A stretch of DNA of 6,713 nt from Alphaproteobacteria bacterium (GCA_947455695.1 CANGRN010000080.1:1-6713), one strand, 5' to 3'; positions 1 to 5,608 are shown, counted from the stretch's first letter. Notes: generated by a model not told the origin, from the letters alone. Numbers and translations: made by a program.

Positions 1-320
1 ACCACTTCATCGCCGGGCTGCAGGTATGCATTGGCCAGCATGGTGAGCAGGGCGTCGGAGCCATCGCCCGACGTGACGATGCGCGCCGGATCGATGTGAT
101 AGACCCCGGCAATCGCCTCGCGCAGCAGGGTGGCCGAGCCTTCGGGATACAGCGCCAGGCTGGCACGGGCTTCTTCCAAGGACGCCGCCACGGCAGGGCT
201 GGGCCCCAGGGGGCTTTCATTGGACGACAGCTTGAACACCTTGGTGGCGCCGGGCGCGGAGGCGCGGCCGCCGACATAGGCGGTAATGTCCAGGACGCCG
301 GGTTTGGGCTCGGGCTTCAT
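1..320 (-). CDS. hisC: Histidinol-phosphate aminotransferase, N-terminal part (runs off window)
   Basis: HisC is a PLP-dependent aminotransferase of fold type I that exchanges the amino group between glutamate and imidazole acetol phosphate in histidine synthesis. Some relatives also transaminate aromatic precursors, and this part of the protein cannot tell them apart. The visible 106 residues match the family start: a PxPGVLDI opening (residues 5-12), the KLSSNESPLGPSP block (30-42) with the substrate-side Asn34, the YPEG motif (58-61), an IDPARIV stretch (76-82), and a GDGSDALL segment (85-92) where HisC usually reads G-N-G-S-D-E. The lysine that binds PLP lies outside the window. The ATG at 318-320 is chosen because the protein begins where HisC proteins usually do; there is no clear Shine-Dalgarno. 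The gene is divergent from metX, and a candidate promoter lies at 389-417. Confidence 0.9.
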   Translation of the reverse strand, partial: MKPEPKPGVLDITAYVGGRASAPGATKVFKLSSNESPLGPSPAVAASLEEARASLALYPEGSATLLREAIAGVYHIDPARIVTSGDGSDALLTMLANAYLQPGDEV

Positions 321-324
321 CGGT

Positions 325-361
325 TAACGCAGGCTCGCAATATGGGCGTTAGGCGTGAGCC
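325..361 (-). promoter_or_regulatory. Interleaved inverted repeats in the hisC leader
   Basis: Two perfect dyads overlap just upstream of the hisC ATG. One is TAACGC at 325-330 with GCGTTA at 346-351 (6 bp, 15-base loop). The other is GGCTC at 332-336 with GAGCC at 357-361 (5 bp, 20-base loop). Their arms alternate, so in the hisC transcript they would form either two mutually exclusive hairpins or a pseudoknot. The first dyad ends four bases before the start codon. A regulatory role is inference, and stems this short can arise by chance in GC-rich DNA. Confidence 0.3.
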
Positions 362-388
362 GGACCGCCCCATCAAAAAGGCCGGGTT

Positions 389-417
389 TTAATAGGGCGC
401 GGCCATCATAAAAGCAA
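389..417 (-). promoter_or_regulatory. Candidate hisC promoter
   Basis: Read on the minus strand, TTGCTT (412-417) and TATTAA (389-394) are separated by exactly 17 bases, a good sigma-70-type arrangement. Transcription would start near 382 and give a leader of about 60 bases. The call rests on sequence pattern only. Confidence 0.5.
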
Positions 418-434
418 AGCAGGGCTGCCATTCG

Positions 435-463
435 TTGACTTGGGGTGTGGGCGCACCTTACCT
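435..463 (+). promoter_or_regulatory. Candidate metXW promoter
   Basis: A strong -35 (TTGACT, 435-440) is followed after 17 bases by a weak -10 (TTACCT, 458-463). The leader to the metX GTG would be only about 25 bases, too short for a SAM riboswitch. A GGTG-N6-CACC dyad (444-457) sits inside the spacer and could be an operator, although it is short. Confidence 0.4.
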
Positions 464-494
464 ACGCTTTCCAAGGATTTAGGACGGCTATTTC

Positions 495-1652
495 GTGACT
501 GAGGCCCCTCGTTTCCTGCGCCCCGTGACCACGCCATCGGCCGATGTCGGCATGGCTGTCACCTTCGAGGCACCGTTGCCGCTGGACTGCGGGCGCGAGC
601 TGGCGCCGTTCACCGTGGCCTACATGACCTATGGCACGCTCAATGCCGACAAGAGCAATGCCGTCCTGATCTGCCATGCCCTGACGGGCGACCAGTTCGT
701 CGCCTCCGATCACCCCCTCACCGGCAAGCCCGGCTGGTGGATCACCATGGTGGGCCCGGGCAAGCCGATCGATACCGACCGCTTCTTTGTCATCTGCTCG
801 AACGTCATCGGCGGCTGCATGGGCTCGACCGGCCCGGCGGAGGTCGATCCGTCGGACGGCAATCCCTGGGGCCTGAATTTTCCCGTGGTCACCATTCCCG
901 ACATGGTGCGGGCGCAAAAGCGCCTGGTCGAACATCTGGGCATCGACAAGCTGCTGGCGGTGGTTGGCGGCTCGATGGGCGGGATGCAGGCGCTGCAATG
1001 GGCGGCCTCCTATCCCGACTGCGTGCGCGCCGTGGTGCCGATTGCCTGCGCCGCGCGTCACAGCGCCCAGAACATCGCGTTCCACGAAGTGGGCCGCCAG
1101 GCGATTATGGCCGACCCCGACTGGCAGGGCGGCGAATATCTGTTGCACAACACCAAGCCCGCCAAAGGGCTGGCAGTGGCGCGCATGGCGGCGCACATCA
1201 CCTATGTCTCGGAGATGGCGCTGCAGCGCAAGTTCGGCCGCGCGCTGCAGAACCGCGACGCCAAGTCGTTCCAGTTCACGCCGGATTTCCAGATCGAGTC
1301 TTACCTGCATCACCAGGGCGCCAGCTTCGTGGACCGCTTTGACGCCAACTCGTATCTCTACATCACCCGCGCGATGGATTATTTCGACCTGGCCGAGGAG
1401 CATGGCGGGCAATTGTCCGACGTGTTCCGCCTGAATTCGGCGCGCTTCTGCATCGTCGCCTTCACCAGCGACTGGCTGTTCCCGCCGGTGGAGAACAAGC
1501 GCATCGCCCATGCCTTGAATGCGGTGGCCGCCCAGGTCAGCTTTGTCGAGATCAAGAGCGACAAGGGCCATGACGCCTTTTTGCTGGACGAGCCGGAAAT
1601 GTTCGCCACCGTGCGCGGCTTCCTCAATCACGCCGCCCAGGACTTGTCATGA
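495..1652 (+). CDS. metX: Homoserine O-acyltransferase MetX
   Basis: MetX is a cytoplasmic alpha/beta-hydrolase-fold enzyme that moves an acyl group from acyl-CoA to the hydroxyl of homoserine, activating it for sulfur incorporation into methionine. At 385 residues the protein has the usual family length. Visible family motifs are the N-terminal YMTYGTLN (43-50), ICHALTGD (59-66), the [11 protein letters not shown] block (104-113 region), the nucleophile elbow GGSMGG with Ser160, Asp326 in SDWLFPP and His359 in GHDAFL; Ser, Asp and His make the catalytic triad. Whether the donor is acetyl-CoA or succinyl-CoA cannot be settled by eye, since both occur in this family. The start is GTG at 495, preceded by AGGA (481-484) with a 10-base spacing; no better ATG exists before the conserved region. 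It overlaps metW by four bases. No SAM-II riboswitch is apparent upstream. Confidence 0.96.
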   Translation: MTEAPRFLRPVTTPSADVGMAVTFEAPLPLDCGRELAPFTVAYMTYGTLNADKSNAVLICHALTGDQFVASDHPLTGKPGWWITMVGPGKPIDTDRFFVICSNVIGGCMGSTGPAEVDPSDGNPWGLNFPVVTIPDMVRAQKRLVEHLGIDKLLAVVGGSMGGMQALQWAASYPDCVRAVVPIACAARHSAQNIAFHEVGRQAIMADPDWQGGEYLLHNTKPAKGLAVARMAAHITYVSEMALQRKFGRALQNRDAKSFQFTPDFQIESYLHHQGASFVDRFDANSYLYITRAMDYFDLAEEHGGQLSDVFRLNSARFCIVAFTSDWLFPPVENKRIAHALNAVAAQVSFVEIKSDKGHDAFLLDEPEMFATVRGFLNHAAQDLS

Positions 1653-2269
1653 GCGAGCTGCGCCCCGACTTGGCGGCCATCGCGGCCATGATCCGTCCCG
1701 GTGCCCGGGTGCTGGATGTCGGCTGCGGTGACGGCGCGCTCCTGGAGCATCTGAAGACCAAGAATGTGGACGGCCGCGGCATCGAGATTTCCCAGGCCAA
1801 TGTGAATGCCTGCGTGGCGCGCGGCCTGGCGGTGGTGCAGGGCGACGCCGATACCGATCTGGTGGATTATCCCGCCCAGGTGTTCGATGCGGTGATCCTG
1901 TCCCAGACCATTCAGGCGACCGAGAAGCCGCGCGCGGTGCTGGATCATTTGCTGCGCATCGGCCGGCGAGTGGCGATCTCGCTGCCCAATTTCGGCTACT
2001 GGAAAGTGCGGTTGTCGCTGCTGGCGGGCGGGCGCATGCCGCGCACCAACACGCTGGATTACTCCTGGTGGGCGACGCCGAACATTCACCTGTGCACCCT
2101 GGCCGATTTTGTCGACCTGACGCGCGAATGCGGCGCCACCATCGTGGAGGCCCATGCGCTGAATGACAATGGCACCACGGCCAAGATGAATCCCGCCAGC
2201 CTGACGCATGGCTATCTGGGCCCCAACCTGTTCGCCCAGGGCGGCGTGTTTCTTCTGAAAAAGAGCTAG
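1649..2269 (+). CDS. metW: Methionine biosynthesis protein MetW
   Basis: MetW is a small class I SAM-methyltransferase-fold protein found next to metX in many proteobacteria. It is needed for or supports the acyl-homoserine step and is thought to act with MetX rather than as a known methyltransferase. The 206 residues show motif [10 protein letters not shown] (21-29), the acidic residue after strand 2 (Glu46 in GIEIS), and the MetW signatures SQTIQ (85-89), [11 protein letters not shown] (111-121) and TPNIHLCT (143-150). Most homologues I recall read W-Y-D-T-P-N before the last; here it is W-W-A-T-P-N. The ATG lies in an ATGA that also holds the metX stop, and an AGGA (1639-1642) sits six bases upstream, so translational coupling is very likely. 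The stop shares a CTAG with the convergent gene. Confidence 0.95.
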   Translation: MSELRPDLAAIAAMIRPGARVLDVGCGDGALLEHLKTKNVDGRGIEISQANVNACVARGLAVVQGDADTDLVDYPAQVFDAVILSQTIQATEKPRAVLDHLLRIGRRVAISLPNFGYWKVRLSLLAGGRMPRTNTLDYSWWATPNIHLCTLADFVDLTRECGATIVEAHALNDNGTTAKMNPASLTHGYLGPNLFAQGGVFLLKKS

Positions 2270-2976
2270 GCGCCCAGATCCTGGGCCGTCTTCAGTGCGA
2301 CCTGCGCGACCGACAATTTGGGCGTCGCGGCGGCATAGAGCGACTTGGCCGCTTCCACCACATGCAGGCCGCCGATGCCGGGAAAGAATTTGCGCCCAAA
2401 TCTTTCCCAGTTGGTGCCCGAGCCGCTGATGCCGTCAAAGGGCGGCGCATAAAGCGCGCGCGACCAGCGTGAGGGCTCCAGCAAGGCGTCGCGCAGCAAA
2501 CGGTCGAGCTCCATGCGCGAAAAGGGGCGGCCATGACCGAAGGGCGACACCTGGACCTGGGCCCACAGACTGGCGCGGTTGGGCGCCACCAGCAAAATCT
2601 TGCCTTCCGGCGCCAGCACGCGCCACAGCTGGCGCAGGAGCGGGCGCAGGCTTTCCGCAGACTCCAGGCCATGCACGATCAGGATTCGGTCAAAGAACAC
2701 GTCGGGGAAAGGCAGCGCATCTTCCTCGCACACCAGCGCGGCATTCTTGTCGCCATTGGGCGTCCAGGTGACCGCGCCGAAGGGCGCCGGCATGGCGGCG
2801 ATCGCGCGTTCGGCCCCGGTGAACAGCCGGGTGTAGGGAATGGGAAAGCCATAGCCCAGCACCCGCAGGCCGCGCAGGTCGGGCCACAAATTCTCGACAT
2901 GGCGCAGGATCACCCGCCTAGCCAACTGGCCCAGCGGCTTGTCGTAAAAAGCGGTGAGGTCGCGCACGTCCTGCAT
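2266..2976 (-). CDS. SAM-dependent methyltransferase-domain protein (gloB-adjacent family)
   Basis: This 236-residue protein belongs to a conserved alphaproteobacterial family with a methyltransferase type 11-like core, typically encoded next to gloB; substrate and function are unknown to me. Features in order: an FYDKPLGQLARR opening (10-21), a motif-I equivalent VLGYGFPIPYTRLF (39-52) that lacks the usual GxGxG spacing, LPFPDVFFDRILIVHGLE (88-105) matching the motif IV region, WRVLAPEGKILLVAPNR (118-134) matching the post-motif IV strand, and SPFGHGRPFSR (144-154), which is distinctive for the family. The altered SAM loop leaves open whether it methylates anything. The ATG at 2974-2976 has no Shine-Dalgarno, and a candidate promoter ends about nine bases before it. 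It converges on metW with overlapping stop codons and is divergent from gloB, 75 bases away. Confidence 0.85.
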   Translation of the reverse strand: MQDVRDLTAFYDKPLGQLARRVILRHVENLWPDLRGLRVLGYGFPIPYTRLFTGAERAIAAMPAPFGAVTWTPNGDKNAALVCEEDALPFPDVFFDRILIVHGLESAESLRPLLRQLWRVLAPEGKILLVAPNRASLWAQVQVSPFGHGRPFSRMELDRLLRDALLEPSRWSRALYAPPFDGISGSGTNWERFGRKFFPGIGGLHVVEAAKSLYAAATPKLSVAQVALKTAQDLGA

Positions 2977-2984
2977 GACCCAGA

Positions 2985-3011
2985 GTCTAAGCCCTGGGGA
3001 CGGTTGTTCAA
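2985..3011 (-). promoter_or_regulatory. Candidate promoter of the methyltransferase gene, near-leaderless
   Basis: On the minus strand, TTGAACA (3005-3011), 12 bases, then GCTTAGAC (2985-2992) resembles the Caulobacter housekeeping promoter pattern (TTGaCgS, 10-14 bases, GCtANAwC). Transcription would begin around 2977-2979, within a few bases of the ATG, which fits the absence of a ribosome binding site. Confidence 0.4.
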
Positions 3012-3031
3012 AGATGCAGCTTTGCTACTGT
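3004..3031 (+). promoter_or_regulatory. Candidate gloB promoter
   Basis: TTGTTC (3004-3009) and TACTGT (3026-3031) are 16 bases apart. The -35 overlaps that of the divergent methyltransferase gene because TTGTTCAA is nearly palindromic. A direct repeat TGCAGC occurs at 3015-3020 and 3031-3036. Both boxes are imperfect. Confidence 0.35.
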
Positions 3032-3051
3032 GCAGCGCCCAAGGAGAATTC

Positions 3052-3804
3052 ATGACCCAGATCGAGATTGTTCCCTGCCTGTCCGACAATTACGCCTATC
3101 TGGTGAAGTCCGGCGACCAGTGCGCCATCGTGGATCCGTCGGAGGCCGCCCCCGTGCGCGCGGCGCTGGCCCGGACGGGGTGGAAGCTGACCCATATCCT
3201 GAACACCCATCATCACCTGGACCATTGCGGCGGCAACCTGGACCTCAAGCAGGAGACGGGCGCCAAGATTGTCGGCCCGGGCAAGGATGCCGCGCGCATT
3301 CCGGGGCTGGATATCGGGGTCGATGAATCCACGGGGTGGGAATTCGACGGCCGCAAGGTTCAGGTGCTGGAAGTGCCGGCCCACACCAAAGGCGCCATCA
3401 CCTTTGTTATCGACGGCAACGCCTTTACCGGCGACACGCTGTTCACCCTGGGTTGCGGGCGGCTGTTCGAAGGCGATCCCCAGATGATGTGGACCAGCCT
3501 GTCCAAGCTGATGACCCTGCCCGACGCTACCCAAGTCTGGTGCGGGCATGAATATACCCAAAGCAATGGCCGCTTCGCGCTGACCCTGGAACCGGGCAAT
3601 GGCGATCTGAAAGCGCGGATGGATGATGTGAATGCGGCGCGGGCGGCGAGCAAACCCACCGTGCCGTCCACCCTGGGGCTGGAGAAGAAGACCAATCCCT
3701 TCCTGCGGCCGGACAGCGCGGAAATCCGCAAGTCGCTGGGCATGGAGAAGGCAGGCGACGTCGCCGTGTTCGGCGAAATCCGCGCGCGCAAGGATAAGTT
3801 CTAA
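3052..3804 (+). CDS. gloB: Hydroxyacylglutathione hydrolase (glyoxalase II)
   Basis: GloB hydrolyses S-D-lactoylglutathione to D-lactate and glutathione, the second step of methylglyoxal detoxification in the cytoplasm. The protein has 250 residues, normal for the family. It is a metallo-beta-lactamase-fold enzyme with all binuclear-metal ligands visible: His53, His55, Asp57 and His58 in THHHLDH, His111 in the AHTKG motif, the bridging Asp128 in FTGDTLF, and His166 in CGHEYT. The GCGRLFEG segment (134-141) and the C-terminal KKTNPFLR (212-219), part of the glutathione-binding helical domain, are also typical. The start is set by a strong AAGGAG (3041-3046) five bases before the ATG. The same reading frame is open upstream to about 2533, but that part overlaps the divergent methyltransferase gene and lacks family similarity. 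It converges on the small lipoprotein gene 36 bases downstream. Confidence 0.96.
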   Translation: MTQIEIVPCLSDNYAYLVKSGDQCAIVDPSEAAPVRAALARTGWKLTHILNTHHHLDHCGGNLDLKQETGAKIVGPGKDAARIPGLDIGVDESTGWEFDGRKVQVLEVPAHTKGAITFVIDGNAFTGDTLFTLGCGRLFEGDPQMMWTSLSKLMTLPDATQVWCGHEYTQSNGRFALTLEPGNGDLKARMDDVNAARAASKPTVPSTLGLEKKTNPFLRPDSAEIRKSLGMEKAGDVAVFGEIRARKDKF

Positions 3805-3840
3805 GGAGCGTCGGCGAGAGCCGGAGCGACCAAAATAAAC

Positions 3841-4044
3841 TTACTTCTTCTTCGGTTCGTCGCTGTCGAAGGGCGATGTCACGACATCGCCAACACCGCC
3901 GACCACCGAAGTGCCGGCGCCCACAACGGCCGAACCCGCGCTGACCACGGTGCTGGCGGCGTCATAGGCGATGCAGCCGGACAGAAGAACGGCCATGGCG
4001 GCAAACACTGCAGCAGTAACTGGTACGCGCATGATGGTATCCAT
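3841..4044 (-). CDS. Small lipoprotein with a VV-heptad repeat
   Basis: This is a predicted 67-residue membrane-anchored lipoprotein of unknown function. A hydrophobic signal segment (about residues 7-22) ends in a lipobox LLSGC, with Cys24 as the expected lipidated residue. The mature part carries four tandem seven-residue units of pattern x-x-V-V-x-x-G (starting at 31, 38, 45 and 52; the third and fourth end in V and P instead of G). A charged tail DSDEPKKK follows. Mature length would be 44 residues. Similar tiny Gly/Val/Ala-rich lipoproteins are common in Alphaproteobacteria, but I recognise no named family. A start at the second Met (residue 5, 4030-4032) is equally possible, because neither ATG has a standard ribosome binding site; the first is preceded only by a run of five G. 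It converges on gloB and is divergent from the oxygenase gene. Confidence 0.75.
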   Translation of the reverse strand: MDTIMRVPVTAAVFAAMAVLLSGCIAYDAASTVVSAGSAVVGAGTSVVGGVGDVVTSPFDSDEPKKK

Positions 4045-4135
4045 TTGAGCCCCCGCCCAACTCTACTATTTGACAACCCGGCAAGCTTAGCCGCCCAATG
4101 GTCAAAATCTCGCTAACCAGAACAAAGACAAGGCG

Positions 4136-4735
4136 ATGTCGCAGATCCTGTTTCCCACCCGGCTCTATAAGGCGCAACTACCCAGGCTTCAGGGCCTGGA
4201 GCAGACCTGCCTGGGCCTGGCGGACGAGGATCTGGCGGGCCGCCGCTGGTCCAGGGACCATGGCTATGGCGGCTATACGTCCTATGCCTCGCTGAACGAC
4301 CTGCCCCTCCGGGCCAGTATCTTTGCCGAGCTGGAGCGCACCATTTCGGGACATGTCAGGAAGTTCGCCCGCGAGCTGCAGTTCGATCTGGCGGGCAAGA
4401 AGCTGGTGCTGGACAGCCTGTGGGTCAACGTCATGGAGAAAGGCGCGGTGCATACCCCGCACATCCATCCCCATTCGGTGATCAGCGGCACTTACTATGT
4501 GACGGTTCCGCCCAGGTCCGGCGCCATCCGCTTTGAAGACCCGCGCCTGCCGATGATGATGGCAGCCCCGCTGCGCAAGGCCAATGCGCGGCCCGAGAAC
4601 CGCAGCTTCGTGGACGTGACACCTAAGCCCGGCATGCTGCTGTTATGGGAAAGCTGGCTGCGCCACGGCGTCGAGCCCAATGCCGCACGCGGACGGCGCA
4701 TCTCCGTGAGCTTCAATTATCGCAACGACCAATAA
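4136..4735 (+). CDS. Putative 2-oxoglutarate/Fe(II) oxygenase, TIGR02466-like
   Basis: This 199-residue soluble protein resembles the TIGR02466 family of putative 2OG-Fe(II) oxygenases, whose substrates are unknown. The core shows LWVNVMEKGAVHTPHIHPHS (95-114) followed by SGTYYVTVPP (117-126), IRFEDPR (131-137), then the C-terminal strands with PGMLLLWESWLRHGVEPN (165-182) and RRISVSFNYR (187-196). By analogy with double-stranded beta-helix oxygenases, iron ligands would come from the His109/His111 pair and His177, and Arg187 or Arg188 would bind 2-oxoglutarate; this assignment is inference. Four histidines in eight residues (106, 109, 111, 113) make it unclear which bind metal. Only a weak AAGG lies just before the ATG. 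The MAPEG gene starts 16 bases after its stop, so the two are probably one operon. Confidence 0.8.
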   Translation: MSQILFPTRLYKAQLPRLQGLEQTCLGLADEDLAGRRWSRDHGYGGYTSYASLNDLPLRASIFAELERTISGHVRKFARELQFDLAGKKLVLDSLWVNVMEKGAVHTPHIHPHSVISGTYYVTVPPRSGAIRFEDPRLPMMMAAPLRKANARPENRSFVDVTPKPGMLLLWESWLRHGVEPNAARGRRISVSFNYRNDQ

Positions 4736-4751
4736 CAACAGGGAGGACGTC

Positions 4752-5159
4752 ATGAACATCTTCGCCGGTTCGATCGAAATCCAGATGCTGTGCTGGGCCG
4801 TGATTCTGGGGCTGGCGCAGTTGATCACCGCCACGACCCTGGCCACCAGGGACCAAGGCCTGACATACAATATGAGCGCGCGCGACCTGCCCGCGCCCTC
4901 GGTCAGCCCCTTGGCGGCGCGCATGCTGCGGGCCTTCGGAAATTTCAAGGAGACGTTCGTCTTCTTCGCCGTGGCGGTGCTGGCGGTGACGTTGCTGGGC
5001 AAGTCCAGCGCGAACTCGGCACTGGGGGCGCAGATCTATTTCTGGGCGCGGCTGGTCTATGTGCCGGTCTATGCCGCCGGCATCCCGGTGGTGCGCACCC
5101 TGATCTGGGGCGCATCCATCGCGGGCCTGGTCATGGTGCTGCTGGCGGCGCTCGTCTGA
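4752..5159 (+). CDS. MAPEG family membrane protein
   Basis: This is a 135-residue integral membrane protein of the MAPEG superfamily (membrane-associated proteins in eicosanoid and glutathione metabolism). Eukaryotic members are glutathione transferases or peroxidases; most bacterial ones are uncharacterised. Four hydrophobic segments are visible, at roughly 9-31, 67-84, 91-110 and 112-134. The signature R-x-x-x-N-x-x-E appears as Arg60, Asn64 and Glu67 at the start of the second helix, and ARLVYVPVYAAGIPVVRT (99-116) matches the third-to-fourth helix region of the family. Length is typical for bacterial members. The start is supported by GGGAGGA (4741-4747), four bases before the ATG, the best ribosome binding site in this pair. 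Glutathione-linked activity is a family-level inference; the nearby gloB is compatible but lies in a separate unit. Confidence 0.88.
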   Translation: MNIFAGSIEIQMLCWAVILGLAQLITATTLATRDQGLTYNMSARDLPAPSVSPLAARMLRAFGNFKETFVFFAVAVLAVTLLGKSSANSALGAQIYFWARLVYVPVYAAGIPVVRTLIWGASIAGLVMVLLAALV

Positions 5160-5164
5160 TCTTC

Positions 5165-5184
5165 ACCCTCCTCAAGGGGAGGGT
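5165..5184. repeat. Extragenic palindrome, possible bidirectional terminator
   Basis: ACCCTCC (5165-5171) and GGAGGGT (5178-5184) form a perfect 7-bp stem with a six-base loop; an inner T-G wobble would lengthen it. It lies between the stop codons of the convergent MAPEG gene and the 70-residue gene. No T-run follows on either strand. The form resembles the CCCTCC/GGAGGG extragenic palindromes scattered in many alphaproteobacterial genomes, but copy number cannot be judged from one window. Confidence 0.5.
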
Positions 5185-5191
5185 CGAGAAA

Positions 5192-5404
5192 TCAGCCGCG
5201 CCGCTTGATGATGGCTTCCAGCTTGGCCGGGAGCTTGGAGACGAAATGCTCCCGGTCCCAGGCGACCTGCGCCTGTTCCATGATCTTGGCGCGCGCCTCG
5301 GGCGGCAGGCCCGGCCAGGCGGCGATCACGCCCGAACCCAGACGGCGCACCAGGCACTCATCCTCGGCGGGATATTTGAACGACTTGTCTTCCACGAACG
5401 CCAT
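5192..5404 (-). CDS. Small conserved-looking hypothetical protein (70 aa)
   Basis: I do not recognise this protein. It is 70 residues long, soluble in appearance, without signal or membrane segments. It begins MAFVEDKSFKYPAEDE, continues into a mixed section containing GVIAAWPGLPPEARAKIMEQ (33-52), a probable helix start capped by PP, and ends in a basic helix KLPAKLEAIIKRRG. The frame is open further upstream to an ATG at 5491, but the start at 5402-5404 is preferred: GAAGGG lies about nine bases before it, and the upstream extension is rich in Ala, Pro and Arg like random GC-rich DNA. Codon use matches the neighbours. It stands alone: it converges on the MAPEG gene and is separated from the DUF6481-like gene by about 200 bases containing hairpins. 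Confidence 0.65.
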   Translation of the reverse strand: MAFVEDKSFKYPAEDECLVRRLGSGVIAAWPGLPPEARAKIMEQAQVAWDREHFVSKLPAKLEAIIKRRG

Positions 5405-5541
5405 GCGGCATCGCCCTTCTCTTTGACGGTTTCTAACAGGACCGGGCGAAGCGGGAACTTCGGCGCGGGCGGCCATTTCATGCGGGAGCAAAACTCAACC
5501 GGCCCAAAAGCTTAGACTCGAGGACGGGTGATTGGGAATGG
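5405..5541. other. Intergenic stretch without recognisable gene
   Basis: These bases separate the operon-end hairpins from the 70-residue gene. I see no tRNA or other RNA gene. A minus-strand GTTAGAAAC (5431-5439 on the plus strand as GTTTCTAAC) resembles an alphaproteobacterial -10 but has no convincing -35. A plus-strand TTGACGG (5423-5429) matches a -35 consensus but has no -10 and no gene to serve. Confidence 0.4.
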
Positions 5542-5598
5542 AAAAATCGCGGCCCGTGAAAGTTCCGCGGCAATGACGCCGCGCACCGGCGCGGCGTC
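5542..5598 (-). terminator. Tandem hairpins ending the rpoD-panD-DUF6481 unit
   Basis: Ten bases after the DUF6481-like stop there is a perfect 10-bp stem, GACGCCGCGC (5575-5584) with GCGCGGCGTC (5589-5598), and a four-base loop. It has no T-run directly after it. A second, weaker hairpin follows on the minus strand: CGCGG/CCGCG (5565-5569 with 5548-5552), then ATTTTT (5542-5547). Together they look like a factor-independent terminator with a protective upstream hairpin; this is inference from form and place. Confidence 0.6.
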
Positions 5599-5608
5599 CT
5601 GAAGAATC

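Noticed and set aside
96..392. A 98-codon plus-strand frame opposite hisC
   Set aside because: It runs opposite the conserved HisC N-terminus and across the intergenic region, and has no recognisable protein features.
462..1631. A 389-codon open frame antisense to metX
   Set aside because: It mirrors metX almost exactly, its protein is His/Arg/Gly-rich with no family motif, and metX has every catalytic residue. Long antisense frames are expected in GC-rich genes.
1628..2209. A 193-codon open frame antisense to metW
   Set aside because: Its composition is typical of shadow frames and metW on the other strand is fully conserved.
2533..3051. N-terminal extension of gloB by 173 codons
   Set aside because: It covers the divergent methyltransferase gene, shows no glyoxalase similarity, and the internal ATG at 3052 has a strong ribosome binding site and the family start.
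3805..3840. Possible gloB terminator (CGGC-GAGA-GCCG)
   Set aside because: The stem is only four base pairs and no T-run follows on the plus strand.
5405..5491. Longer start for the 70-residue protein
   Set aside because: The extension looks non-coding and the shorter start has a good GAAGGG ribosome binding site.
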